NCBI GenBank assembly: GCA_029204225.1 | Contig: CM055094.1 | Location: 27,390,107 to 27,454,106, forward strand | Source: Diphasiastrum complanatum | Lineage: Eukaryota; Streptophyta; Lycopodiopsida; Lycopodiales; Lycopodiaceae | Direction: 5' to 3' | DNA: 64,000 nucleotides | Part shown: positions 10,815 through 22,079 of the stretch, piece by piece | Layout: every line of letters begins with the position of its first letter | How positions within the stretch are numbered: the stretch's first letter is position 1 | The notes under the pieces: model-generated | Seen by the model: only the letters and a program-made list of their open reading frames with translations | What the model was told of the DNA's origin: nothing | Database searches by the model: none | Translations under genes and position numbers: made by a program

Positions 10815-12434
10815 TTGAATGATGTCATTGTGAATGATAGTGAGGAAGAATCATTATCATATGATTCATTACCTAAAACATTGAATAGAAGTTCTTGTCT
10901 GAAGAAAGAGAGTACTTCAATCATCCTTATGTTGAAGGTACTAATCATTTTTTTCATGGCTTCTAATGTTTTTGAGATTTCTACTTCTTATGATGCAATC
11001 ATTAAGAGGGAGTCTTATAAAGGAAAGAGCAATGAAAGATTGGTTCTTGGGAAGATCCAAGGCATGAATCTCACATCTCTTCATCAACTCAAAGGATTCT
11101 ATGATTGTGAATTGATCACTCATGATCGAGATGGCAAAAGGTTGGTTGGAGAAGACTACATGGAGCAAATCGAGAGGCAATTTTTTCAAGACAAGGGAGA
11201 TCTCATTGGTGAGCTTATTGAGGTTTGCTATGGACTCAAGAAGGCTGGATGTATTAGGTTTGATACTCATCTTCACCTACTCTACTTCATGTTGGATGGA
11301 AAGTTTGGAATCTATCTTTTGATTTATGATGGTGACATTGGTGACATTGTTTTCACTAACCTTTGTGGAAATTTGAGATCAAGCATTGATGAGTTCTTGT
11401 TGGATATTGATCATATGTTTGAGAGGGGGTATTTCCAGAGGTTCAGATCTGAATATATTCATATCTTTGATGATCAAGAGAAAGGTAAGCAAGTGGAAGC
11501 GACTCACTTTGCTTTACTCACATGTTTTGGAGAATTTTCTTGTGTAGATGATGCTATGCAAGTAGATATTGGTTCTCATGGTTTTCATACTAGAAAAGCA
11601 AGTAATGGATCTGAAAAACAAAGTTCATTCAATGACTTTGATGGTCAAGAGGAAGATCAAGAGGTTGGTCTCAAAGGGCTTCAGCAACACAAATGGAAAG
11701 GTGGCAATTTGGAGCTAGTCAAGAGCATCAAAGGAAGGTTTTTTGGCAAAGATGTTATGGATCTGTTTTTGCAGCTTATTGAAGACTCAAGTAAGGTCAA
11801 AGGAGCAGCAAGGAAGTGTTGTTCAATTTTACTTTACTTGTTCTATCTCATGTTTGAACTATTTCATGTGGATGTGTGCAAATTGTCAAGATATGGACAA
11901 ACTAGCTACATTGTCTTGCAATATCTTATTGTTGGAGTTGTACTAGCATTCTTGGCTGGTTTTGCTGATGGAAATGAAGTTATTGGAAGTTCATTATGTC
12001 ACTCATTCATGGCCAAGTCATCAAGTTTTGATGATATCTTGTGGCAAGATGGAGATGGAGGCTCATTCATGGAGTTTTATGGTGGAGACATATCAAGAAA
12101 CGACAAAGTTGGAGGAGACAAGCAAGCAAATGGTCATCACTCACATTTATTGTTTAGTTGCTGTAATTTTCCAGAGAGTTCAAAGTTTGAAACATGGAGG
12201 AATCATTTCATTCACATTCTATTTGGTTCTTCATGTTCTAGTTATATCTTGATGTGTAAAATTGATGTAAGAAATAGTGAAGCATCCAATTTGGACACTA
12301 TTCTCTATATCAATTATGAAAGATACTTTAGAGCCTTAGAAAGGAGATCTATACTTAGGATGAAGATCATTCTAAAGTTGGATCAAAGTTCTATTGTCAA
12401 AACTATGCCAAAACTAGTTGAAGAGGGAGTGTGA
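10815..12434 (+). CDS. 539-aa ORF of unknown function in family B copia copy B1
   Basis: The longest open frame in the window. It ends L-V-E-E-G-V-stop directly on the first bases of a family B LTR (12430), exactly like the pol of copy B2 at 34249. Yet no RT, RNase H or integrase is recognisable. About residues 215-255 resemble the integrase-RT linker (D-D-Q-E-K-G-K-Q-V-E-A, then C-V-D-D-A-M-Q-V-D). From residue 240 on, the protein is shared with 32770-33680 of copy B2 (for example F-H-V-D-V-C-K-L-S-R-Y-G and V-R-N-S-E-A-S). An earlier segment, C-Y-G-L-K-K-A-G, faintly recalls RT YGLKQAP. The RNase H found in B2 is missing: the frame jumps to the pol tail at a short shared stretch. It could be a captured ORF or a highly diverged pol; the product is unknown. 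Confidence 0.6.
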   Translation: MNDVIVNDSEEESLSYDSLPKTLNRSSCLKKESTSIILMLKVLIIFFMASNVFEISTSYDAIIKRESYKGKSNERLVLGKIQGMNLTSLHQLKGFYDCELITHDRDGKRLVGEDYMEQIERQFFQDKGDLIGELIEVCYGLKKAGCIRFDTHLHLLYFMLDGKFGIYLLIYDGDIGDIVFTNLCGNLRSSIDEFLLDIDHMFERGYFQRFRSEYIHIFDDQEKGKQVEATHFALLTCFGEFSCVDDAMQVDIGSHGFHTRKASNGSEKQSSFNDFDGQEEDQEVGLKGLQQHKWKGGNLELVKSIKGRFFGKDVMDLFLQLIEDSSKVKGAARKCCSILLYLFYLMFELFHVDVCKLSRYGQTSYIVLQYLIVGVVLAFLAGFADGNEVIGSSLCHSFMAKSSSFDDILWQDGDGGSFMEFYGGDISRNDKVGGDKQANGHHSHLLFSCCNFPESSKFETWRNHFIHILFGSSCSSYILMCKIDVRNSEASNLDTILYINYERYFRALERRSILRMKIILKLDQSSIVKTMPKLVEEGV

Positions 12435-13075
12435 GAGATTTCAACTAGTTTAGTCTAGTTTAGTCACATTTTGGTAAATTGTCAATAAGAGGCCAAAACT
12501 CATTTTAGACTTAGAGATAAACTTTTTGAAGTTATATTAGTTTAAAATACATTCAATAAACACTTTTGGAAAGTGTGGGAAAGTTGGTAGTCGAGTTTGA
12601 GAGAGATTCAAATTTGAACTTTGGGTATATTGAATCTAGACCCAAAAATAGTAGGGTTTACATTTTGGAGGGAAAGCCAAGTGGCCAAATAGGGTTTGGA
12701 AACTCTATGTAACTCATGGAGAGACACATATTCTCTCTTGTCTCTCTCATTTCATCATTATACATGGTTCTCTTTGGGTTCTACTACTCATTGGTGCACT
12801 ATCTTGGTGTTATCTTGCAATCTTGTGTGTAGAATGCTCATTTATTGTTATTTTTGGTTCCACACGTGTGAAATACAGTAGGGTACTGTAATTGTACGGA
12901 CAGCAAACATATTTTATGTTTTGGTTCATGTTTGATCAATATCTCTTAGAGTTTGCATCTCATTTTGTATGTAGAAGCTGATTTTTCTACATTGGCAGGA
13001 TTGTTGGTTTGCTCCTTGTTGTAACCAAAGATTTGAGACTTGGATTGGATCTTGAATGATCTGAAATCCTTCACA
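12430..13075 (+). mobile_element. copia family B LTR (3' LTR of copy B1)
   Basis: Starts TGTGAGAGATTTCAACTAG and ends GATCTGAAATCCTTCACA. It corresponds along its length to the B2 3' LTR at 34245-34895. It is inserted in the CCHC region of a family C gag: at 13076 the gag sequence begins at once. Copy B1 lacks its 5' end, so its target duplication cannot be checked. Confidence 0.88.
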
Positions 13076-13830
13076 TTGCGCTTGCAATACCTGCAAAACA
13101 TCTTATGCTTCGACTGTGGATTTGATGATTGTCCTTGACTTTGAGTCGGCTTTTGATTCGTTGCAGCCTTCTTGGAGCTTTTCTGTTTCTGTCGCTTAGA
13201 GTCTTTGTTGACATATAAAGCTTGAGAGGAGGAAGCAAACAAAGTGTCTTGACTTCTTCTATTGTCTTCTTGCAGCAACATAGTGATAACTCTGGTAAGA
13301 GTTAAATCTGAGTGTGTCAATATGATCATCACCCAGTTCTCATATGTAGAGGGCAAGCTTGAAAGCAATGTCATAATTGCATCTTGATCATCTATGACTA
13401 ATTCGACAATGGCCATCTGTTGCAAGAGATTCTTAAACTGGTTAATGCGACTCTGAAGAGAATCAACATTAGACATCTTGAATGAGAAGAATTTTCTTCG
13501 TAGATGTAATTTAGTAGTTACATCCCTCACATCATATAGTGAGTTCAGAATGTCCCAAACTTCTTTAGAAGTTTTAGCTTCAGCTATGTGTCCAATCTGT
13601 GTATCTGATATATTGAGGATAATAAGCGTGAAAGCTTTACCATCCTTTTATCGTCCTTTGATTTCCACTTTGAGTCTTCTATGTTGTCTTTAGGTTTTAC
13701 TTCTGTACTTGTAACAACATCCCATAACTCGTTGGCTATCAGCAAGGTCTTCATCTTGAATTTTCACAAATGATAATTGGGATCCATTCAGCTTGTCTGC
13801 GATAAGGCCAAATTTACTTTGAGGATCCAT
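13076..13830 (-). pseudogene. copia family C gag, interrupted by LTR of B1
   Basis: Reads leftward from an ATG at 13830 (M-D-P-Q-S-K-F-G). Gag motifs include T-T-K-L-H-L-R-R-K-F-F, the Q-F-K-N-L-L-Q-Q-M block and L-L-S-S-L-P-S-T-Y-E-N-W. A Lys/Gln/Ser-rich linker follows, then the start of a CCHC knuckle (C-R-Y-C-K-R). The knuckle is cut off by the family B LTR at 13075. The frame is broken near 13540. The same gag occurs at 28.8-29.2 kb on the plus strand. Confidence 0.85.
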
Positions 13831-14098
13831 CTGGAACTTAGTCTGTCGATTGTATCGATGATGCTATGATGTAATGATGCCAACAATAGGAAATCAATTC
13901 TTTGATACTGAAAGGATGAAAGGAACTGAAGAGCTTGATATCAATTTGATATTGCGAAAGATATCAAGTATTAGAGCTTTCGCTCTGATATCGAAATAGT
14001 ATTAGGCCCTGATAGAGATCACAAGTCTGATACCGTGATGGTTCAAATAAAGAAGTAGTGATCTAGCACCGATACTATGATAGTATGCTCTGATACCA

Positions 14099-15046
14099 TG
14101 TCGGAAATAGGATCGATAATGTAATAACATAAACTTCTTGCTTCCAATGCATGCCTACACCTATCAAAAATTGAACAAAACAGTAGTGATGGAAATCGCG
14201 TTCAATCTTTAGCAACTAACTTTGAAATCGCCAAATACTAATAAATGATTACGTAGCCAAACATAAAGTATTGAATTCTCAAACAATTTATCAGATGCTA
14301 ATGAGCGCAAAACAATAGCAAATAGAAACCGCGCACTCTAAGCTATCTCTGAGTAACTGAGAATAAGTCTGATAGTAAGTAGCTCTGCTGATAAGCAATA
14401 GCGCAATAGCAACTCTAAATAAATCTCTAAAACTGAACTAGAATGCTCAAGAGAGTTCAAGCTTGAAAGCTTGAAAGAAAGCTAACTACAATACTTTTTT
14501 ATTATGAATGATCTGCTTGATAAGAGCGCATGAAGCGTCGTGTAATAACACTCAACTCCTTCACAATTCACAATGTTGATTCACTACTTGATGAGATGTA
14601 TGAACATCTGATTTATACTAAGTAATTAGGTCGTCAAATATGATTGCCAGTTGGCAGGAGTTTGTTGGCATTCATCCAGTTCCTTCTCATAAATTGATTG
14701 CTGATAAGCGATGAAAATTGGCCGTAAACAGTCTGTCTGCATAAATGAACTAAAACTATCACTCTACAAAAATGAACTAAAACTGCCACATGCAACAGTG
14801 TCAGCTTTTTGCAAAAAATGTGACACTGTAATTTTACTCGTAATTCTTGACAGACGACACTGTCTGGATTGTAGAGAGAGAAAATACGACACTGTTGTCA
14901 AACTCCATGTATTTGTGCAAACTGTGTAAAAACACTTGTAAATCTGCAGACTGTATAAAAACACAGGAAAATCCATAGAAATGGATAAACAATGGATGAT
15001 GATTAAAACCGATTAGTCAATTAGTAAGAAGGAGATTAATCCAACA
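14099..15046 (-). mobile_element. copia family C 5' LTR with primer-binding site
   Basis: On the minus strand it starts TGTTGGATTAATCTCC (15046) and ends TATTTCCGACA (14099). The primer-binding site TGGTATCAGAGC follows at 14098-14087 and the gag start lies at 13830. The family C LTR at 27386-28659 shares both ends. The LTR contains repeated short GTGTAAAAACAC-like and GACACTG blocks near 14890-14960. Confidence 0.88.
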
Positions 15047-15232
15047 CTTTGTCCTTGCTCCATATATGGATGAGAGTTTGATCTAGTTTGAGAGAGATTG
15101 GTAGAGCTAGTGAGATAGGCCTCACACCAAGTTGCACGATCTCATATTGGAGTTGGTAGTACACCTTTTTTTAATCCATTATTGAGAGAGAAAAAATATT
15201 TTTTTATCCATTGCAAGACAATTTCTCAAGGG

Positions 15233-15862
15233 ATGGCTTCCATAGGTTCCTCTTTGTTGGAGCATGGTGAGAGATTAGACACCTCCAATTATGCTATTGG
15301 AAGATGAGGATCCATTTTGGTACTCCAAGGTGTGATGGAGATTGTGCTAGGATTTGAGGAGGAGCCTCAAGTGCTCCAAGAGGTCAAAAATTACAAGAAG
15401 AGGGCAAGGATGGCCCTTCATATCATCAAGATGAAAGTTTCTAATGAAGTATTGAGGGATATTGGCTCATGGCGCACCTCGGCCAAGGAGGCTTGGGATG
15501 CATTGAAATCCATTTATGAGGCAAGGAACACATCAAGATTACTCACACTAAGGAATACAATCTTTCAAAGCTTCCAAAGGACTGATGAGAGTGCCTCAAA
15601 TTATGTTTTGAGAGTGAAATATTTCTATAGAGAGCTTGCTTGCACAAGAGACCACCTCAATATAAGAGAGTTAGTGCAAGTGATCCCTATTGGGTTGAAG
15701 AAAAAACTTGAAAATCTTGTCAAATCTTATGCAATCAAGGAGGATCTTCCAAGCTTGGAGGCACTACAAGGAGTTCTCATTTTTGAGGAGTGTAGGAAAG
15801 AGAACAAGCTATTGAGGATGTTAGCGAATTCCAGAGAATCCCCAGATGCCGAGCCAAGCTGA
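15233..15862 (+). pseudogene. copia gag, 3'-truncated
   Basis: ATG at 15233 opens M-A-S-I-G-S-S-L-L-E-H, then H-G-E-R-L-D-T-S-N-Y-A-I, followed by a frame break. The remainder at 15317-15862 carries K-K-R-A-R-M-A-L-H-I-I-K-M-K, S-A-K-E-A-W-D-A-L-K-S-I-Y-E, and E-S-A-S-N-Y-V-L-R-V-K. It is homologous to the family A gag (3.9-4.2 kb) and more distantly to family B gag. It ends before any zinc knuckle. It begins shortly after the family C LTR but in the opposite orientation, so it belongs to another element. Confidence 0.82.
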
Positions 15863-15949
15863 AGACACAGAGTATCTCACACCCATGACTGAGGAGGTCT
15901 CAGAAGGAGGAGAGCAGAAGAAGCTAAGAGCCGAGCATGAGAGCCGAGG

Positions 15950-16330
15950 ATTACTAGCTAGGATGACAATCATTTCCTATGTGAGCCTACATGGTGTATC
16001 CTAGAGAAGTAATGACCATGTAGGAGCTAGTAATGTTTCCTAGGCAATGTAAATAAGTGTAGACCCCCTTAAATAATTTAGACTGAGCCACCTTTTTATG
16101 GTGACCTCTAGTGGAAGGGCTTTTTCCACTTGTAATTTCTAAGTTGGTGGAATTGCCACTTGGGCTCCACATGGGCAACCTCTTACTTATTTAAGGGCCC
16201 CCCTCTCTTGTGAGGGAGCTTTGATTGTATTGTCATTCCTCTTGATTGAATAAAGAAGATCTACCACAAGTTCTTGGCAATTGTGAAGCTCCTTGCTCAT
16301 GGCAATCTTCTTGAGTGAAATTTCTATGAG
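15950..16330 (+). mobile_element. possible LTR or short LTR-like element (TATA and poly-A signals)
   Basis: The noncoding block after the gag fragment has a TATTTAAG box at 16188-16195 followed 54 bp later by AATAAA (16249-16254), the order seen in retroelement R regions. Clear LTR ends were not found and no second copy lies in the window. Confidence 0.3.
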
Positions 16331-16379
16331 CATGTTCTGATTCCCTTTGTGATTGTAGATTAATTAGATCTCTTGCTTA

Positions 16380-16790
16380 CTTTCTTGCTTTGTGGAATGT
16401 AGATGTGGATTAACTTTCTTGTTCCTTGATTTTGTAGTTTCAGCATGCAGGTAAACTATAGAGGCTGAGATTGTGAATCTGATTTGCATATTCACTAACA
16501 ATCATGTCCTTGATTGTTCTTGGGTATTCCAAGCATCAAGAAATGGGTGTTTCTTGATTCTTGGGCTGCTATAATGCTATTAAGTAGTTAGTATTTTGGT
16601 TTCTTGTTTCTTGATTGAGTATCTTAATCTTGTTATTGTATTTTCTCTGATTTCCTAAGAAAGTTTGGTAGATAGATTGTAGAATTGTTCCCTGTTCAAA
16701 ATGTTGATCTATGCTTGAGCTATGATTGGTTGCGTGGCTTGTAAATGCATGTAGTTGAGTGAACGTATCCATTTCCCCCCACTGATAGGC
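16380..16790. repeat. dispersed repeat H, copy 1, with hairpin
   Basis: Recurs at about 44920-45300, including a 15-bp-arm hairpin at 16529-16564 (CCAAGCATCAAGAAA, 6-nt loop, TTTCTTGATTCTTGG). Neighbouring phrases such as GTTCTTGGG and TGTTCAA are also shared. No coding frame is evident. It may be part of an LTR or a nonautonomous element. Confidence 0.6.
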
Positions 16791-17225
16791 TAGGAATACA
16801 CATTGTAATTTGAGAAATACTTCTGCCTGGAAACCGGTCTACACAAGAAGACTTAACTATAAAGAATCGTAACCAATGGAAGTAACTGAGAATAAGAAGA
16901 ACCAAGAATCGTGTTTACATATTCGGTTGAAATCTGTGAACATTTGGCGTAATTTTCACATCTACATAAACATTTATCAACATCAAACCTTTCTGATCTG
17001 TGCTGCCAAACTGTCACTCTGAAGCCTCACACAGGCATCATTGAGTCTGCTCGTTAAAGGAACTGGATTCAATGAACTGGACTGTGCTAAATGAAGCAAC
17101 AAATCTGTAATCAGCTTCTTGTGTGGAAGTTTTGAGATGGAAGTCAACAACACCACATCATTTTATGTGCCTCCAATCTCCCAACTTTTTACTAGAATTG
17201 GAATCTTCACTCTTTTAACTCTAGG
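16791..17225. other. no gene recognised
   Basis: Intergenic sequence with short ORFs only. It has somewhat higher GC than the AT-rich DNA to its right. Confidence 0.4.
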
Positions 17226-17372
17226 ATGTCAACCTTCTTAGGGTTGGCATGGCTGCTTGCTTCAGACCTACTTGCTCTTCTGGTAGCACACATTATCAAG
17301 AAGTGGCAAAGAAAGCTTTTCATTCGTTGGATGAAGGCAGCAGCCAAGGCCAAAAGGGAATCCAGAGGATAG
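17226..17372 (+). CDS. putative 48-aa single-membrane-span micro-ORF
   Basis: ATG at 17226 to TAG at 17370-17372. The N-terminal half is a hydrophobic helix (residues 4-24: F-L-G-L-A-W-L-L-A-S ... A-L-L-V-A-H). It is followed by a strongly basic tail (K-K-W-Q-R-K, K-A-A-A-K-A-K-R-E-S-R). This fits a small tail-in membrane peptide or the end of a lost larger protein. No family is recognised and chance is possible. Confidence 0.25.
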   Translation: MSTFLGLAWLLASDLLALLVAHIIKKWQRKLFIRWMKAAAKAKRESRG

Positions 17373-18587
17373 CTGCTGACACTGCATTGGGCTGGTTAAT
17401 GGGCTGTTTTGCTTGTGTCATGTAGCATTCAGTTGGGTTTGTAATCAAGTAAATGTTGTTGAGTTTTAGTCTTCAATTAAATGTTGCTTGATCCTTTGTG
17501 CTCAAGTAAATGTTGTTGAGCTTTAGTCTACAGCATTGCATCTAGATAACATGCAAAATTTTCAACATACATTTTGAATAAAGTGACAAAGTTATTGGAT
17601 ACCAAACTTGAATAAACCAAAGCTAATCACCCAACAAATTTTCTCAATTAAAATGTGAAGTCAATGGTGTGGAAATAGACTCTTGTCAAACTCAATTTGA
17701 CAATAAACTCTTCTTTTGTTTTACTCTTGCAATTTATGTTTCTCTCAAAAATCTCATTATAAATTATGCTTTGTATTCAGTTGATCTGAATGTGGTTCCA
17801 ATCTTTTATTTTAAAAGAGTCTCAAATTGTAAACCCCATTTTTATTTAAAAAAATTGGTGGTACTAATGCAAGAGTGACAATCTTAAGTGGTACATTTTT
17901 TCACAAATTTTTCAGTTGTATTTTGCACACATTTTTCAATTCAATCAATTCTAGGTATTTATATTTTAGTCATCATAATTAGTCATAAATAAGTTTAATA
18001 TGTGTATTTTAGAAACAATTCAACAAATGTTTTTTTTTATAGATTTTTAAGCTATTCAAATCACTTAAATTTTCAATTGTTTCTCCAAAAGTTAAACTTC
18101 CAAAGTTTGAAAATCCGAAATTATTACAAAAAAAAAAATCAATAATTTGTTCACATTTGAAATTTAATAGTAGAGCCAAATTTGGAAATGGAAAAAATAA
18201 TAATAACTCATTATGTTTTTCCATATTTGTAAATTATAACAAAATGGAACTTTTTTAATTTTTGATTAATTTTTATAGATTTGACATTCGATATTTTGGC
18301 AAATTTCCAAACAATATTCAACATTTTGAAAAAACGAGTGTCTAGGTCATTACTGTATCACTTATTTCTAAAGTCTTAGAAATGTCTCTTTCTAATCTTT
18401 GTATCAATAAAACACTTGAAAGTTAATGAAAAAAAAAAACTTATGACTGAATACACAAATGTATTCTCTGTGCGATTCTTAGAGTAAATAGTGACTCTAT
18501 GGATGAGTAGTAATCGTGTGTTCATTATGCATGTTGGGTTGTGAAGCTACAATACATATTACCAAAATTGGTCCAAACTAGCTTGTG
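17373..18587. other. AT-rich noncoding DNA with a short direct repeat
   Basis: A phrase CAAGTAAATGTTGTTGAG followed by TTTTAGTC or CTTTAGTC occurs at about 17448 and 17503. The rest is AT-rich with A/T homopolymers and no ORF that looks coding. Confidence 0.5.
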
Positions 18588-19124
18588 AATTTTAACACGA
18601 AAACCACATATGGTGGATTGTTGCATTTGAAGTTCATAAGGAGACTCATGAAGTGCTAAAGTGGATATTTGAATGATGTAATATATCTAAGGTGATCATT
18701 TCTCAAAATGAAGACAAATTGCTAAGTGTGATGGGCAAAGCTTTATTGTCCAATGGCACTTGGCTACTAATCCAAAGACCTCAAAATGCATGTTTGGTTG
18801 TGGTCTCAATGCAAATGCTTGTTTATATTGTATGTTTGAATCTGGGCAAAACAAAGGGATTTTGCATTGCAACCAACATCTTGCACCGAATAGACACAAC
18901 TTAGACAAAGCTTGGAGTCCTGCGTTGAACATTCCTCTCAAAAGAGCCATTTTTGCACAATGCACGGTGAATTACGACAAATTATTGTACTTACATTGTT
19001 GCTATGCATGGAACATGCAGCCTAAATCATGAGCAGATGTTAGCATTAGAAATCTAGAGATAATTTTGTCCGAAATGGGATTACATGGGGGAATGTGAGT
19101 CTTACCAAAGGCGTTGAGATGAGC
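18588..19124 (+). pseudogene. fragment of the cassette X transposase-like gene
   Basis: Aligns by eye with 38120-38655, the central exon of the large gene in cassette X. Shared peptides include C-M-F-G-C-G-L-N-A-N-A, C-M-F-E-S-G-Q-N-K, H-N-L-D-K-A-W-S-P and C-C-Y-A-W-N-M-Q-P-K-S. This copy has an in-frame TGA at about 18675 and at least two frame changes. It ends abruptly at about 19124 where a family B gag on the other strand begins. At 18677 it keeps one base that is missing from the 38-kb copy, which helps identify the frameshift there. Confidence 0.85.
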
Positions 19125-19493
19125 ATGAGTACTCTCTTCCTTCTTTTGCAAAATTTGAAAGATTTGTCTTCTAAGAGTAAGTACTCTTGATGTAGACTTG
19201 GATTCATAAAGCTTCTTCAAAGCTTCCCAAGCCTCAAAATATGATGTGCACTTACCAACTTCCTTGATAAGCTCATTGGTAACATTCATCTTAATCATGT
19301 GTAGAGCTCTTTTAGCTCTCTTGTCATACCTCCCTTCATCTTGTTGTGCCATGGGCCTCTCCTCCACACCTACAAAAATATCCAACAATTCATTCATCTC
19401 AAGGAGAGACTCCATTTTCACCTTCCAAGTAAAATAGTTGCTTGAGGTAAGCCTATCATTGCCTTCCAACATGAAGCCTCCACTTGTAGCCAT
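19125..19493 (-). pseudogene. copia family B gag, 3'-truncated (copy B3)
   Basis: M-A-T-S-G-G-F-M-L-E-G-N-D-R-L opens the frame at 19493, followed by Y-F-T-W-K-V-K-M-E-S-L-L and K-A-L-H-M-I-K-M-N-V-T-N. It is the same gag as in copy B2. Its own 5' LTR and primer site lie upstream (20081-25916, split by element D). It stops at the junction with the transposase-like fragment at about 19124. Confidence 0.88.
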
Positions 19494-21146
19494 GTTGCAA
19501 TGACCTGATCTTCTCTTTCAACTTGTTCCAATGCACAAAGCACTCTCTTGAATGTCAACAAATGAACTCAAGAAGAGATCACAAAGGTATGGAACCTCTC
19601 AAATCTCTTTTTTGCACCAAACTTAGCAAATCCAACACATAGAATGAAGAATTCTTGATCAACTTATGATCTACCAACAATTTAATGAATTTTGCCACTT
19701 CCTAAGATTGAAACACATCTATTAAAGTCCAACAACTTCAAAAAATAGAGATCCATTTAAAATTAGGGTTTTGACAAAATCACAAAAATGGAATCTTCCA
19801 ATTTCTACAAGCAATTGCCTAAAATTTGATATAGAATCTTGTAGTCTCTAATGAGACCTTCCTAATGCATAACAAATCACCCAAATTTAGTAAGCTAAGT
19901 ACAAAATCATAATTCCTCAAGTATATAAACCCAAATTGAGTTTTGACCTATAAAAGATCAATTCTACACATGCAAAAATAATGATTTTGAGTAAAAGTCA
20001 ATCTAGCATGCTTTAGCATTGGTATCTCCTCCAAATATTTGATACATGTGGTAGATCCTTTCATAACCTGAAACAAAAAAGCTCTAATACCATGTGAAGA
20101 ATTTCATACCATTAAGATTTAAAATGTGTCCCTTGATCTTTGGTTAGAGTGTCAACACAATCTACAACATTGCCAATGTAGAAAAATCAACATCTGTCGC
20201 GAACGGGTTTGATATTGTATCACGAACGATTTTGTTTCTTTGAATTTTCTTTTGTGCGGAAGCTCACATGAACCTAGACACACGACTATAGATCACAGAA
20301 TAGATTTCATTCTAGCAATCAAGACAGCGAAAAACAAGGAGATGCACAAAATAGAACAATCAAATTATCAGTTTAACTTTTAGAGTGAGATGGTCAGTGT
20401 CTCGTTCGTTGGCGGCCTGACGCTCTGCTCTTTCGTTGTGTTCAGCTCGTTGGCAGACTTTCATGCATAGCTATATCGTTTCTATTCTTTTTCTTTTCTG
20501 CTCTACTCACGCACATTCTCCGTGTCTCACTATGTCTATTTTGATCCAAAAAAATTAGTTTATATCTCCGTTATTGCTACCCATTTCAGCTGGGCGTGAA
20601 GTTAATCAAGCCCTTGAGCTTCCAGTTGGTAGCGCAAAATATTCTCTTTTGTTTCTTTTCGTTTTGCGTCGCTTTACAATTTTTGTGGTCCTGGAGACAT
20701 GTTTGATTTTTGCAAATTGTTCGCGAATCATTCGACCTTCGAGTCAAGGTATGTTGACTTTCGCGAATTGTTTGATCTTTGTTCGACCTTTGAGTCAAGG
20801 CACATTGACTTTTGCATCGCAACAAAGTTGCAGGAGTTCACCATTTCTGACACTCTCTCTTGAACCCTGCAGCTTTGCATATTTAATCAGAATGTGTTTC
20901 TTTGCTTGGCGAAGAGTGGCTTGTCAAACAGCTTCGTGAGTAGATCTGCAATCATATCTTCAAATTTTATGTACTAGACCTGGAGCTCTCCTTTCAAGAT
21001 CAATCTTGAATGTGATGGTACTTCAAAGGTATGTGTTTTGTCTTTGAATGAAAGACAGGATCCTGGGACAAATAAATGGCTTTTTGAGAGTCCATCATTA
21101 TCGTGTATGGTCCTCCTTGTGGTATCCCGATTGCCTCCAGCATCAT

Positions 21147-21978
21147 CTATAACCACACTACCTCATTCGCCACCTTTAAAATTGCGATGTATTCAGCTTT
21201 GCAAGAAGACTGAGCTACCAAGGTTTGCTTTTTGCATATCCAGCTGATTGTAGCCCCGCACGCTATGGTACATCCTCCAGTTATGGACTTGTTGTCATCT
21301 TTGCATCTCGCCCAGCTTGCATCACTGTAGTGGTGCAGCTCGAATTCTTTTCTTTCATTTTTAGCTCTGTAGGTTAATCCCATACTTTGGGTCCCCTTCA
21401 GATATTGTAGAATTTGTTTTGCCATTTGCCAATGCCAGGATGGAAAGAGAATTGGCTTAAGGCGTAAGCAGAGAAAGCTAGATCGGGTCTAGTACAAATT
21501 GTAAGGTACATCAGACTACCAATTAGGTTTTGGTAGGGTATACCTACCATCTTCTATGCTTCGTCAGCTTGGCTCTAGCTATCATTGATGTGGTCTTTTC
21601 TTTGCAATTCATTATCTGATACTGCTTGAGCACCTTTTTGGCATATTCAGACTAACTCAAGTGTATTTTGTCCTTTGTTCAATCTCTTCTGATCTCCAGC
21701 CTGAGGCATTTTGTTGCTTCTCCTAGTTCTGACATCTGCCCTCAATCTCCCTCTTGAATTGGAAGCAGTGTGAAGATCTCATGGTCTTTTTCATCTTTTA
21801 GTCCAAGAAATGTGGACTCATCAAACTTCACTTCTCTGCTCAAAACAACCTTTTTCGTGGTTGGATTGTAGAGCCTGTACACTTGTGTTCCGTTTGAGTA
21901 CCCGACCATGATCATTTGCTCTGATTTATCATCGAGTTTGTTTCCTTTTCTTTTGGAATGTGCTTGTATGATGCACAT
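21147..21978 (-). pseudogene. copia family D linker, RT tail and RNase H
   Basis: 21978-21742 is the integrase-RT linker (M-I-M-V-G-Y-S-N-G, then V-V-L-S-R-E-V-K-F-D-E). It is followed almost directly by the C-terminal RT part (S-E-Y-A-K-K-V-L-K-Q-Y near 21650). RNase H occupies 21425-21147 (H-H-Y-S-D-A-S-W-A, A-Q-S-S-C-K-A-E-Y-I-A). The RT catalytic core with YxDD is absent, deleted at about 21735. Confidence 0.82.
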
Positions 21979-22079
21979 CCAAACATACGTACGTATGAGA
22001 GATCAGGCTTTCCACCTGTCCACATCTCGTACGGTATCTTATTTTCCAACGCTATCGTTGTTGATATGTTCTGCAGGTG

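Noticed and set aside
15950-16330. Host gene promoter from TATTTAAG and AATAAA signals
   Set aside because: No host-like coding sequence follows, and the signal order and spacing fit a retroelement R region better.
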